Below are positions 8,676-17,095 of a stretch of DNA of 64,000 bases, piece by piece. The notes below the pieces were generated by a model. It was not told the DNA's origin and did no database searches. It saw only the letters and a program-made list of their open reading frames with translations. This stretch comes from Chitinophagaceae bacterium (lineage in GTDB: Bacteria; Bacteroidota; Bacteroidia; Chitinophagales; Chitinophagaceae): positions 1,488,001 to 1,552,000 of the forward strand of contig CP065012.1 of NCBI GenBank assembly GCA_016699815.1. The letters run 5' to 3'. The stretch's first letter is position 1; the number at the start of each line of letters is the position of its first letter. The translations under genes and the position numbers were made by a program.

Positions 8676-9995
8676 ATGCTCGAATTTAATAAATATTTTA
8701 TCCTCTTTTTTGAAGGCATCAATATTTTTATGATGCTGTATTTCTTTATACAGTATATAATCCTACAAAAAAAAGAATTTTTATTTTACGGGTTATACCT
8801 CCTGGTATTGGCTTTATATTATCTTATTGCCCTACCCGATTTCTTTTTTACCATAGAAGCCAACCGTACTGAAACAATTTTTCGCTTTGATTTATTCAAA
8901 CGCCCATTGCAATTTATGAGCAGCGTATTTTACAGCCTTTTTGTAATGTATTATTTACGGCTCAAAAAAACATCGCAAAAGCTCAATTCTTTTTTAATTA
9001 TTTTAATTTGGTTTTACGGCGCATGTGCATTTATGTGCCTTTTAGGAAATTTATTCCGGATAAATTATGATAGCATTTATTATTTGTTGAGCTTGCTTTT
9101 ATTTCCCATACAAATAATTATCGTTGTTGCCCTTTTTCGAACCCGCATCAAGTATTCTAAATTTGTAATTTGGGGTACTTTATTTGTTTTAATTGGAAGC
9201 ACTTATACGTTAATGCTCTCAATTTACCTTTCAAAAGTTTATACCGAAAAATATGCTCAAACCGACTACTCATATTTGCCAGTACAAGTTTCTATTTTAG
9301 TTGACATTATTTTATTTAGTATTGCCCTGCAGAGAAAAATTGCCGATGTAGAAAAACACCTGATGAACTCCGCAATACAAAGGCAAAAAGCCATTACTTT
9401 AGAACGGGAGCGCATTATTGCCGACCTGCATGATGATGTGGGTGGCGGGTTAAGCAGCATAAGGATGATGAGCGACCTGATGCTGAACGTACCCGAAAAT
9501 GCCGCTGAAAACAAAACATCCGTTTTTGCCCAAAAAATTTCCACCACCGCAAAAGATATTGCCCAAAGTATGCATACCATTATTTGGAGCCTCAATACAG
9601 AAAATGATACCATTGAAAATTTTGTTGAGTACATTCGACAGCATGGCGTTTTCTTTTTTGAAAACACCAAAATCAAATTCAATTTTAATACCACGCCAGC
9701 TCTTTTTAATGGTATTTCCCTTACCGGTATACAGCGTAAAAATTTATTTCTTGTTGCCAAAGAAGCTTTTCATAACATTTTAAAACATTCCGGCGCAGAT
9801 TATGTAATGGTGAGGATTTTTTTGGAAGAAGGGCACCTGATGCTGTTTATTGAAGATAATGGCACGGGTATTATTACCCAAAACCAATTTGGCAACGGCC
9901 TCAAAAACATGCAGAAAAGAATAAATGAAATCCAGGGCCAAATCAGTTTTTCTACTCAAAACGGCACTACCATAAAAATTGACCTTCCTTTATAA
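8676..9995 (+). CDS. Membrane sensor histidine kinase (LiaS/NarX-type, HisKA_3)
   Basis: The 439-residue protein has about six or seven membrane segments in residues 6-220 and no large extracellular sensor. A short linker leads to the HisKA_3 box REREIIADLHDDVGGGLS-like region (phosphorylated His252 in ADLHDDVGGG). The HATPase domain has an N-box (about 360-371, AKEAFHNILKHS), G1 box FIEDNGTGI (about 391-399) and G2 box GNGLKNMQKR (about 407). The sensor probably detects a membrane-associated or envelope cue, which is inference from topology. It is co-transcribed with the regulator upstream. Confidence 0.93.
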   Translation: MLEFNKYFILFFEGINIFMMLYFFIQYIILQKKEFLFYGLYLLVLALYYLIALPDFFFTIEANRTETIFRFDLFKRPLQFMSSVFYSLFVMYYLRLKKTSQKLNSFLIILIWFYGACAFMCLLGNLFRINYDSIYYLLSLLLFPIQIIIVVALFRTRIKYSKFVIWGTLFVLIGSTYTLMLSIYLSKVYTEKYAQTDYSYLPVQVSILVDIILFSIALQRKIADVEKHLMNSAIQRQKAITLERERIIADLHDDVGGGLSSIRMMSDLMLNVPENAAENKTSVFAQKISTTAKDIAQSMHTIIWSLNTENDTIENFVEYIRQHGVFFFENTKIKFNFNTTPALFNGISLTGIQRKNLFLVAKEAFHNILKHSGADYVMVRIFLEEGHLMLFIEDNGTGIITQNQFGNGLKNMQKRINEIQGQISFSTQNGTTIKIDLPL

Positions 9996-10060
9996 TTTAC
10001 ATTTTTTTTACCTTGTAATCAGATTTTCTCAACTCTTAATTTTATTCTATAAGTGTTGCT

Positions 10061-10398
10061 GTACAAGATTTTAATGATTACCGCAGCCAAATGAACGGCA
10101 TATTTTGTAAAAGACAATTTAGTTTTAAAAAGCCTTTGAAACCTGGATAGCAATGCCCTATGCCGAAAGAGCGCCTGATGTTAAAACCAAAGAAATGCCT
10201 GGGCTTGTAGCCAGCATGATTTTGCGCTGCGAAGATTGCATAAATTACCCCCTGCAAAAATGCCGGAACCAAGTGCTCTTTACCAAAGAAATTTACGAGG
10301 TTTTTGCCGTAGCCAATATTGTTGGTGATAAAAAAGTGATATCACATACCCTGCCAGCATAAGAATTTCGGGAGGAATTATTAAAGTATAAAGTTTAA
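10061..10398 (+). pseudogene. Decayed carboxymuconolactone decarboxylase-family gene (AhpD-like)
   Basis: Homologous-looking pieces lie in three successive frames. VQDFNDYRSQMNG is at 10061-10099. YFVKDNLVLKSL, a TGA stop at 10137-10139, then NLDSNA follow from 10101. From 10159, YAERAPDVKTKEMPGLV continues through MILRCEDCINY (the CxxC redox pair) to VISHTLPA, a TAA at 10360-10362, then EFREELLKV to 10398. Joined together they give the whole family profile. At least two frameshifts and two nonsense codons make a functional product very unlikely. The intact family acts in peroxide defence or decarboxylation. The 69-codon piece from 10153 should not be called as a gene. Confidence 0.85.
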
Positions 10399-10406
10399 AA
10401 AATGGG

Positions 10407-10439
10407 TTTTGAAATGCCATTGTCTTTTTTGTACCTTTG
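10407..10439 (+). promoter_or_regulatory. Promoter for the 2-oxoacid:ferredoxin oxidoreductase beta gene
   Basis: A -33 element TTTTG (10407-10411), a 20-base spacer, and a -7 element TACCTTTG (10432-10439) match the Bacteroidota sigma-ABfr consensus. The ATG follows after 19 bases, so the gene is transcribed independently of the pseudogene in front of it. Confidence 0.65.
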
Positions 10440-10458
10440 AAATAAGCATTCTATTATT

Positions 10459-11496
10459 ATGTCAAACACTACTTCAGCAACCAGCCCGGCCCTTACCGCA
10501 AAAGATTTTTCTTCAGACCAGGAAGTAAGGTGGTGCCCCGGCTGTGGGGATTATTCCATTTTAGCACAAATGCAAAAAGTAATGCCTACGCTGGGCATTC
10601 CAAGAGAAAATATTGTAATTGTTTCGGGTATTGGCTGCAGCAGCCGGTTCCCTTATTATATGAATACTTATGGTATGCATAGCATCCATGGGCGTGCTAC
10701 AGCAATTGCCAGTGGCTTAAAAGCTTCAAGGCCGGAGTTAAGCATTTGGATTGTTACCGGCGATGGCGATGGCCTGAGTATTGGCGGAAACCATACCATA
10801 CATTTACTCCGAAGGAATTTTAATGTAAACCTGCTCTTGTTCAATAACCAGATTTATGGCCTTACAAAAGGGCAGTATTCTCCCACTTCAGAAGAAAACA
10901 AAATTACCAAAAGCACCCCTTCGGGAAGTATTGACCACCCTTTTAACCCGGCGGCACTGGCCCTGGGTGCCGATGCCAGCTTTGTGGCCCGTACTATGGA
11001 CCGTGACCCCAAACACCTGCAAGCCATGTTGCTTAGGGCAAATGAACACCACGGTGCCTCGTTTTTAGAAATTTATCAAAACTGTAATATTTTTAATGAT
11101 GGCGCTTTTGAGGTTTTCACCGAAAAAAGCAGCAAAGCAGCAGAAACCGTTTTTCTGGAACAGGGAAAACCGCTTATTTTTGGTGCAGAGAACAACAAAG
11201 GAATAAAATTAGATGGCCTGAAACCTGTTGTGAAAAATTTATTGGATGGCGCACCTACTGATGATCTTTGGATACATGATGAAAAAGATTTTTACAAAGC
11301 GCAAATACTGGTGCGTATGTTTGACGACCCCAGGATAGAAGGCCACCTGCCAAGGCCTTTTGGTGTTTTTTATGAAACGGCAAGGCCTTGTTATGAAGAA
11401 GCAATGACAAGCCAAATTGAAACCGCAATTTCTCAAAAAGGAAAAGGTTCTTTGGATAAATTGTTAAAAGGCAGGGAAACCTGGACTATTCAATAA
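10459..11496 (+). CDS. 2-oxoacid:ferredoxin oxidoreductase, beta (TPP-binding) subunit
   Basis: The 345-residue protein is the thiamine-diphosphate subunit of a KorAB/PorAB-type enzyme, which oxidatively decarboxylates 2-oxoglutarate or pyruvate to the acyl-CoA with ferredoxin. WCPGCGDY (Cys26, Cys29) and GIGCSSR (Cys60) are cluster/TPP-region cysteines. GDGDGLSIGGNH (101-112) through LLLFNNQIYG (to 134) is the Mg-TPP motif. An alpha subunit normally sits directly upstream, but none is present anywhere in this window. Which oxoacid is used cannot be told from sequence by eye; the KorB-like layout makes 2-oxoglutarate plausible. Confidence 0.92.
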   Translation: MSNTTSATSPALTAKDFSSDQEVRWCPGCGDYSILAQMQKVMPTLGIPRENIVIVSGIGCSSRFPYYMNTYGMHSIHGRATAIASGLKASRPELSIWIVTGDGDGLSIGGNHTIHLLRRNFNVNLLLFNNQIYGLTKGQYSPTSEENKITKSTPSGSIDHPFNPAALALGADASFVARTMDRDPKHLQAMLLRANEHHGASFLEIYQNCNIFNDGAFEVFTEKSSKAAETVFLEQGKPLIFGAENNKGIKLDGLKPVVKNLLDGAPTDDLWIHDEKDFYKAQILVRMFDDPRIEGHLPRPFGVFYETARPCYEEAMTSQIETAISQKGKGSLDKLLKGRETWTIQ

Positions 11497-12636
11497 TTAT
11501 GGCGTTGCTGTTTTATTAAAAAACAAATCAGCAGAAATTGCATAATGGTCGCTTAAGTTACGCTTTATCCGCACATATTGCTCTACGGTAAATCGCTTAT
11601 CAACAAATATATTGTCTATACGTAAGGTGGGCGAAATGCTTACAAAAGTTCTTCCTATACCAGTACCTTTTTCTGCAAAAGCATTTTTTAACCCTTTGCC
11701 AATAGTACTGTAAGCATAGCTGTTGGGTACATCATTAAAATCCCCGCAAACTATTACCGGGTATTTGCTTTCATTAATCGCTGTTTTAATTCGGTTGCTT
11801 TGATAAAATTTCTTTATAAATCCCGTTCGGTATTTGCCAATAATACTTTTGGAATTGTCTACATCTTCCTTTGTTTCAAATTCCGGCTTGTCCAAATAAA
11901 CCCTGTTGGATTCCGAAAATTTTAGCGACTGCAGGTGAATATTAAAAACCCGGAATGTATCCTGCTCTTTTATAACATCTACATATTGAAAAATAGAATT
12001 GTAATCGTTGGGTTTATGGCTAAGGGTGTGCCTGCTTGCCAATGGAAATTTGGATAAAACGAGAATGCCAAAATGGTGCTTGCTGTCAAAATCAATTTTT
12101 CGGTTATAGCTGTAATGATAATACCCCATGTTGAGCCGGTTCATAATATCAGGCAAATAATTTATGGCGCCGGAAATACTATCACTTGCAACGGCCTCCT
12201 GCATACAAAGCACATCGGGATTGTATTGCCTGATAAGTTGCAGCATTTGCTCTTTTTTTCCGGGATTGGTTTTGTTTTCTAAAATAGCAAAATGTTCAAT
12301 GTTCCAGCTCATTATCCTTATATTAGCCGGATGTTTTTTTAAAACAAAATTTGGCGCCTGCCTTAGTTGCACCAGGTGTTGCATGGGCTTCCAGGCTATG
12401 GCAATGGCAATAATACCAATAAGGGCATATTTGATTTTTGCAAACAACCAAAACAAAATAAAGAACAATAATACCAGTAATAAATAAAAAGCGCTTAAGT
12501 TGAAAACGCCCAAAAACCAAAATTGCGGTGCGTTAAAAAATACGGTATAACAACCCAGTAAAAAAAATATGGCCACAACCAGGTTTAGTAAAACTAAACT
12601 TCGTTTGGTATATTTTCTAAACCATTTAAAAGCCAT
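11497..12636 (-). CDS. Endonuclease/exonuclease/phosphatase-family protein, membrane-anchored
   Basis: The 379-residue protein has about three N-terminal hydrophobic segments (about 14-90) and then an EEP catalytic domain. Landmarks are MSWNIEHFA (Asn), VLCMQEAV (catalytic Glu), VCGDFNDVPNS (Asp/Asn) and the final NLSDHYAI (Asp-His). Such membrane-tethered members may hydrolyse phosphodiesters or phosphoinositide-like or nucleic-acid substrates at the envelope; the substrate is unknown. Its stop abuts the stop of the convergent upstream gene. Directly before the ATG is TACCTTTA-N4, one base off the leaderless promoter pattern seen elsewhere here. Confidence 0.85.
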   Translation of the reverse strand: MAFKWFRKYTKRSLVLLNLVVAIFFLLGCYTVFFNAPQFWFLGVFNLSAFYLLLVLLFFILFWLFAKIKYALIGIIAIAIAWKPMQHLVQLRQAPNFVLKKHPANIRIMSWNIEHFAILENKTNPGKKEQMLQLIRQYNPDVLCMQEAVASDSISGAINYLPDIMNRLNMGYYHYSYNRKIDFDSKHHFGILVLSKFPLASRHTLSHKPNDYNSIFQYVDVIKEQDTFRVFNIHLQSLKFSESNRVYLDKPEFETKEDVDNSKSIIGKYRTGFIKKFYQSNRIKTAINESKYPVIVCGDFNDVPNSYAYSTIGKGLKNAFAEKGTGIGRTFVSISPTLRIDNIFVDKRFTVEQYVRIKRNLSDHYAISADLFFNKTATP

Positions 12637-12706
12637 AATATAAAGGTAGGTTGAAATATTTACAGGTTAATATTTGTACCTTTTATAACAGGCGGCAAAA
12701 TTGCAG

Positions 12707-13453
12707 CTACTTTTTTATACAGGTAAAAATGCCGCAGCCATAGGTACAACCCAGGTTTGAAAGGATATTTTTTTCTGTGAGTTCCACATTTTCAAAAAAA
12801 TCACCCTCATCGTTTACATAAGAAAAGGCTTTTATGCTAAAGTTTTCTGAAAGTACATCCAATAAATATTTTATGGAAAAAACTCGGTGTGCGTTAAACT
12901 CAATACGCTGCGGGCCAATAGGTACAGAAAAATAAAATGTGCCGCCTGTTTTTACAATTTTAGCTATATTTTGCAGGGCTTTTAAATAACCAAAATAATC
13001 AATCGGGTCGCCATAGCGCCCAAGGCCAAAATGTTCAATGGCATGTAAAGAAGAAATAGAATCACAATAATTAACCATTCCGGCAGGTAGCTCCATTAAA
13101 TTGGCACAGGTAATGGAAATATTTTTCACCAGGCTTTTTATGGGCCGGATATCAACCAATTCAATATTTCTATACGCCGCTACATGAGCTATAAATCCAT
13201 CGGTTCTTGAGCCAATATCTAAATGTTTTTGTGGGTTGGCTTCAAATATCAGGCGGGCAATGTATAAATCCTGGTGAAAATAATGGCCCTTCATTATTCC
13301 TCCTTCATCAAATTTTTCTGATAAAATTGGGAACTTCCGGCCAAATTCAAATGTAGTATCGGCGCCTTTTTGTTTTTTTAATTCCTTAAGGTCTTTATAA
13401 TACCAGCCAGGGTTTTTAAGGGAGTTTAAAATATTTCTAAAAATAATTTTCAT
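12707..13453 (-). CDS. DUF268-like SAM-methyltransferase-fold protein
   Basis: In the 248-residue protein, KHLDIGSRTDGFIAHVAA resembles a class I methyltransferase motif I with an atypical loop. It is followed by IELVDIRPI and the SLHAIEHFGLGRYGDPID segment characteristic of DUF268. GGTFYFSVPIG near 190 fits the strand 5 region. The function is unknown; relatives occur near glycan or surface-polysaccharide genes. Neighbours here are not glycan genes. The start is the ATG at 13453. Confidence 0.75.
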   Translation of the reverse strand: MKIIFRNILNSLKNPGWYYKDLKELKKQKGADTTFEFGRKFPILSEKFDEGGIMKGHYFHQDLYIARLIFEANPQKHLDIGSRTDGFIAHVAAYRNIELVDIRPIKSLVKNISITCANLMELPAGMVNYCDSISSLHAIEHFGLGRYGDPIDYFGYLKALQNIAKIVKTGGTFYFSVPIGPQRIEFNAHRVFSIKYLLDVLSENFSIKAFSYVNDEGDFFENVELTEKNILSNLGCTYGCGIFTCIKK

Positions 13454-13507
13454 TTTTTGCTTCCCGGAATTTTATCCAGGAAAAATATTAATGAAAATAC
13501 AAATAAA

Positions 13508-14347
13508 TTAATTACAACAGCCGGGGCCACAACCGCAATTTTTTGGCTTTTCTGCATATACGGTTATACTAAATATTCCTGTTTTACCAGCTTGATAGCT
13601 TTGCAGCTCTTCACCGCTAAGGTAGTTTTCTAAAATATCAGCAGGAATATTGATGGCTTTTTCTTTTTGGATGCTTATGTTGAAAAACCCATTTTTTCGG
13701 ATAAGTTCCAGGTATTCCCCTTTTTGAATTGCGCCGGCAATGCAACCGGCATACATTTCGGCATTGCTGCGTATTGAGGCTGGGAGCTTACCTACTAAAA
13801 CTACATCGGAAATGCTAAAATGGCCGCCTTGCTTTAACACCCGAAAAATTTCCTTAAACACTTTGTCTTTATCTGGCACCAGGTTTAATACACAATTACT
13901 CACAATTACATCTGCAACATCATCCGATACCGGTATGTTTTCAATATCTCCCTGCCGGAATTCAACATTGGCATAGCCTAGTTTTTGGGCATTTTCCCTT
14001 GCCTTTTCAATCATCGCTGCTGTAAAATCTATACCTATTATCCTTCCATCTTTGCCAGCTTCTTTGCGGGCAATAAAGCAATCGTTCCCGGCGCCGCTTC
14101 CTAAATCTATTACGGTATTAGCTTTTTTAATTTTTGCAAACAGGGTGGGTAAGCCACATCCTAAACCCAAATCAGCATCGGGGTTATAGCCATCCAGACC
14201 GCTGTAATCATCGTTCATAATATTATACACTTCGGTGGAGCAATTGCCGGAACCACAGCAGGATGCCTGGTTGGTTTCTTTGTTTTGCAAAGCAATTTCA
14301 CTGTATTTCTGCTTTACCAATTTTTTAATTTTTTCAGGATTTTCCAT
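13508..14347 (-). CDS. arsM: Arsenite S-adenosylmethionine methyltransferase
   Basis: ArsM methylates As(III) to methylated, often volatile, species. The 279-residue product from the ATG at 14347 (MENPEKIKK) has a Cys pair in SCCGSGNC (30-36) and motif I VIDLGSGAGND (79-89). Its three As-ligating cysteines are Cys64 (LGLGCGLPT), Cys152 (SNCVLNL) and Cys202 (YAGCIAGAI). The 50-residue spacing of the last two equals that of well-studied ArsM enzymes. The C terminus is cysteine-rich (CGCGPGCCN). The gene lies 19 bases downstream of arsR and is presumably de-repressed by arsenite. The longer frame to 14470 would overlap arsR and is rejected. Confidence 0.94.
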   Translation of the reverse strand: MENPEKIKKLVKQKYSEIALQNKETNQASCCGSGNCSTEVYNIMNDDYSGLDGYNPDADLGLGCGLPTLFAKIKKANTVIDLGSGAGNDCFIARKEAGKDGRIIGIDFTAAMIEKARENAQKLGYANVEFRQGDIENIPVSDDVADVIVSNCVLNLVPDKDKVFKEIFRVLKQGGHFSISDVVLVGKLPASIRSNAEMYAGCIAGAIQKGEYLELIRKNGFFNISIQKEKAINIPADILENYLSGEELQSYQAGKTGIFSITVYAEKPKNCGCGPGCCN

Positions 14348-14366
14348 GGAATAAACTTTTTTTAAA

Positions 14367-14699
14367 TTAACAACAATTGGTATGCTTTTTTGTGAGCTTT
14401 TTTGAAATTTTGCTAAAATAACCAAGCAGCCCGTCAATGGCTTTTTCATTAACGCAGTAGCAAATTGCATTGCCTTCGATATTGCCTTGAATCAACCCTG
14501 CATTTTTGAGTTCTCTTAAGTGTTGGGAAACGGTGGGTTGTGCCAGGGGCAATTCGTTTACAATATCCCCGCAAATACAGGCATTTGATTTTATTAAAAA
14601 TTCCAGAATGGCAACCCTTGCCGGGTGGCCCAATGCTTTGGCCAATATTGCAATATTATTTTGCCGTTCTGTAAAATGCTCTGTTTTGGTTGCGCCCAT
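14367..14699 (-). CDS. arsR: ArsR/SmtB-family metalloregulator
   Basis: The 110-residue winged-helix repressor probably senses As(III). The recognition helix region is LAQPTVSQHLRELKNAGL (about 52-69). Thiol candidates are Cys41 and Cys43 in NACICGDI, where classic ArsR has its CVC motif, plus Cys80/Cys82 and a C-terminal Cys109-Cys110 pair. It heads the arsR-arsM operon. A perfect palindrome lies just upstream of its start and a second copy lies inside codons 14-18, which suggests autoregulation at two sites. Confidence 0.93.
   Translation of the reverse strand: MGATKTEHFTERQNNIAILAKALGHPARVAILEFLIKSNACICGDIVNELPLAQPTVSQHLRELKNAGLIQGNIEGNAICYCVNEKAIDGLLGYFSKISKKLTKKHTNCC
14644..14657. promoter_or_regulatory. 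Intragenic copy of the arsR palindrome (candidate second operator)
   Basis: AATATTGCAATATT is a perfect 14-bp palindrome within the arsR coding region. It is identical over 14 bases to the core of the upstream palindrome at 14710-14725, with start-to-start spacing of 67 bp. Confidence 0.5.
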
Positions 14700-14709
14700 T
14701 TATTAAATT

Positions 14710-14725
14710 TAATATTGCAATATTA
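14710..14725. promoter_or_regulatory. Candidate ArsR operator upstream of arsR
   Basis: TAATATTGCAATATTA is a perfect 16-bp palindrome that starts 11 bases before the arsR ATG and overlaps the likely promoter core. A TAAATTTA element (14704-14711, minus strand) sits four bases before the start codon. The location fits repressor occlusion. Confidence 0.6.
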
Positions 14726-14765
14726 CGATAAATAATTAAAACCCAAAAAAAATTCACTGGCGGTA

Positions 14766-15683
14766 TTAAAGTACCGGTAAAAATATTTCAGCAATCATAC
14801 ACCTTGCGCTGCCGCCGCCAATTGTTTCTATGGTAGGTATTGCCAGCGGAACCAGTTCCACACTCTGGGCCAATTGCTGCTTTTGGCTTGTTGCAAGGCA
14901 TTTAAAGGCGCTTTGAGACAGGGCTAAAATGTTTTTCTTTGTACCGCCTTTTAGTTCCAGCATATTGCCGGCAAAATTTTCCATTTGGTGAAAGCTTATA
15001 TCAATTACCCGGTGGCCCGAGGCGGTAAGATTATTAAAAACCATTTCTTTCTCTTTTTCATCATTAATTGCAGCCAGGCATATTACAGCAAAGTTTTCAC
15101 CAATACACATCATTACATTACTATGATAAATCTCTTTGCCACTTTTGTCAAATGAATAAAAACAAATGCCTTTGTAACTCAATTGATCACATAATTTTAA
15201 AAAAAGGCCTTTGTCGGTACGTGGGGACAAACTTGCGTAGGCAATTTTATTTTTATGGTCAAATACAATACTACCAGTACCTTCCAAATACTTGTTTTGT
15301 TTTTCGTATCCTGAAAAATCTATAAGTTTTGTGATGTTAAAATTTTTCTTTATTGCTTCAATAATATCCTGGCGGCGTTCCTTGCGCCTGTTGTGGGCGT
15401 GCATTGGGTAAATAATTACCGTTCCATCTGCATGAAAACTTATCCAGTTATTAGGGAAAACAGCGTCTGGCTTTTCCGGAAAATTGGTATCCTCAAACAC
15501 AAAAACATTTATGCCATTTGTTTTTAAAACCGAGGCAAAAGCATCAAACTCTGCTAATACCAATTTTTTCAATTCACTTTCGTTACCGTTTACTTTCTTT
15601 TGAAAGCTGTTAGAAATTGCTGTTTCGTTATTAAAGCCAAAGTTTGATGGCCTAATGAGTAAGATGTTATTGGTTGCCTGCAT
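14766..15683 (-). CDS. ctlX: Citrulline utilization hydrolase-type amidinotransferase/dihydrolase
   Basis: The 305-residue protein is of the guanidino-modifying (arginine deiminase/DDAH) superfamily, CtlX branch. The substrate-binding DAVFPNNW is at 73-80 and YPMHAHNRRKERR follows at 92-104. The EGTGSIVFD segment (about 134-142) precedes the catalytic His187 (EIYHSNV). The nucleophile Cys is at about 295 in GGGSARCMIAE. The family is proposed to hydrolyse citrulline or related ureido/guanidino compounds; the precise substrate here is inferred. The gene is on the same strand as arsR, 66 bases upstream of it, but arsR has its own control region. Confidence 0.85.
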   Translation of the reverse strand: MQATNNILLIRPSNFGFNNETAISNSFQKKVNGNESELKKLVLAEFDAFASVLKTNGINVFVFEDTNFPEKPDAVFPNNWISFHADGTVIIYPMHAHNRRKERRQDIIEAIKKNFNITKLIDFSGYEKQNKYLEGTGSIVFDHKNKIAYASLSPRTDKGLFLKLCDQLSYKGICFYSFDKSGKEIYHSNVMMCIGENFAVICLAAINDEKEKEMVFNNLTASGHRVIDISFHQMENFAGNMLELKGGTKKNILALSQSAFKCLATSQKQQLAQSVELVPLAIPTIETIGGGSARCMIAEIFLPVL

Positions 15684-15790
15684 AAATGCAATAGTGATGT
15701 TTTGTGTTTTTTTTTATTAAAGCAGCCTTCGCAAATATAAAAAAAACAACGAAAAATGCAGTTGGTAACCGTTTTACTTAATGCATTATA

Positions 15791-16188
15791 CATCTTGTTG
15801 GGAGAAACTACAGCAGGAACAATATTTTTACCCAGTTTAATACTTTTTAAATAGGTAAAGATGGCGTGCGCTTCATCGTTGGATAAATTTTCAAAATTAA
15901 TCCAGGGCATTGGAGGAAGTAATGTGCGGTTGCTATCGAGTCCTTTTAGTTTTCTTTTTGTGAGCGCTTTTTTTATTTGTTCTTCTGTACAGCCGCCAAT
16001 ATCCGTTTCATCTGCCGTTACAGCCTAGAAGGATTACAAGGCATTGGCCCTTTTATTATTTCTTCGGAAGCAGACTGTTCTGCCATTGGCTTTTCTTCTT
16101 TTGATTTACCTGCATTTGAACAGGACGTAATGAATAGCATTAAGCTAATAATTGCTATACCAAAAGGTTTCAATACTATTCTTTTTAT
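15791..16188 (-). pseudogene. Internally deleted c-type cytochrome lipoprotein remnant
   Basis: Two family-like pieces lie on the minus strand in different frames. The first (from 16188, where an ATA stands in place of a start) reads KRIVLKPFGIAIISLMLF, then a lipobox ITSCSNAGK, and hits a TAA soon after GPMPCNPSRL. The second (about 16019-15791) reads VTADETDIGGCTEEQIKKAL, GLDSNRTLLPPMPWINF, AIFTYLKSIK and NIVPAVV, the C-terminal half typical of membrane-anchored diheme cytochromes. The CxxCH heme motif and most of the middle are missing. The start codon loss, deletion, frame change and stop mark this as non-functional. Confidence 0.78.
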
Positions 16189-16522
16189 GCTATTGAAAGT
16201 ATTTTAATGACAAATTTTTTTTTATTTTCTGCTTTTCCAGTTTGCAGGATTGTAATAAAAAAAGGTTCCGGATGTACGAATATATTCTACTATTCTACTT
16301 TGTTTTCTGCAAAATTGCTATCAAATATTTTTATATTCTATTTCCCGGCGCTGGTTAAGTGAAGGTGATTTTAAACTGCAGATATGCAACCGGGTCTGGC
16401 TATTTTGATTAAAGTATTGAAAAGCCTTAATTTAATGTTTTACAAAAGTGGCGCTTTTAGCTGCAGGGTTACTTTACTATTACTGTATTAAACTCTTTAA
16501 TTATTCCTTGTATCCACTTGTG
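16189..16522. other. Intergenic stretch with no recognised feature
   Basis: This is A+T-rich sequence between the cytochrome remnant and the next minus-strand gene. I see no plausible coding frame, tRNA, strong hairpin or consensus promoter in it. It may be further degraded sequence. Confidence 0.5.
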
Positions 16523-16942
16523 CTACTTATTTATTTTATACTTTTCCCTGTAAGATTGGGCAATTACGGCTGCATCATAGGCCGCTGCTTCATTTGCTGT
16601 TTTTTCATGCAGCATTTTTATGGTCATATTGCTGGCGGGATGAGAGGAAATGGGGCCGTAAGTTCCGCTTGGCGTATATCCTTGGTTCCCAGTTCTTGAT
16701 TCCACAATAGAGAAAAATTTATAACCCTTTTCAAGGGTAAGGTCTGCAGAACGAAGCATACAAAAATCAACTGATTTGTCTGGCCTGGTATTTCCATTTC
16801 CCTGAAATTTTACGGCATACATATCATTGCCCATCTGAGTTTCGGAATAACCTCCCATAAAACCCTTGGGGCCATACGAAGTAGATTTCGAAAACATGTA
16901 AAAAAAACCAACAATAATTAATAAAATAATAAAAAACCCCAT
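16523..16942 (-). CDS. Small membrane-anchored protein of the CC0125/CC1285-like family
   Basis: The 139-residue protein has an N-terminal membrane helix (about 2-17). A conserved-looking exported domain follows, opening with YGPKGFMGGYSETQMG, then YAVKFQGNGNT and ADLTLEKGYKFFSIVES. This pattern matches small envelope proteins annotated as CC0125/CC1285 family lipoproteins, although this one lacks a lipobox cysteine and would be anchored by the helix. The function is unknown. Confidence 0.7.
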   Translation of the reverse strand: MGFFIILLIIVGFFYMFSKSTSYGPKGFMGGYSETQMGNDMYAVKFQGNGNTRPDKSVDFCMLRSADLTLEKGYKFFSIVESRTGNQGYTPSGTYGPISSHPASNMTIKMLHEKTANEAAAYDAAVIAQSYREKYKINK

Positions 16943-17095
16943 TTGTATTAATTTTTAATATTTGGATAAAGTTTATTTTTAAAAATATTTGCTGTTACGA
17001 GTAGCTTTATATAAACAAAGTTTTTAAAAAAATTAATGGGTGAAAATAAAATTACAATTAAATTGCTTGTGAAAAAATAAAACAAAATTGGTTTT

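Noticed and set aside
9266..9760. 164-codon open frame on the minus strand
   Set aside because: It is antisense to the histidine kinase core, which has all its motifs.
10153..10362. 69-codon frame as an intact small gene
   Set aside because: It is the middle part of the decayed carboxymuconolactone decarboxylase-like gene; homologous sequence continues before it in other frames and after its stop.
15590..15910. 106-codon minus-strand frame as a gene
   Set aside because: Only its first 40 codons match the cytochrome C terminus; the rest runs out of frame into ctlX.
15977..16207. 76-codon frame on the plus strand
   Set aside because: It is antisense to the cytochrome lipoprotein remnant and has no family features.
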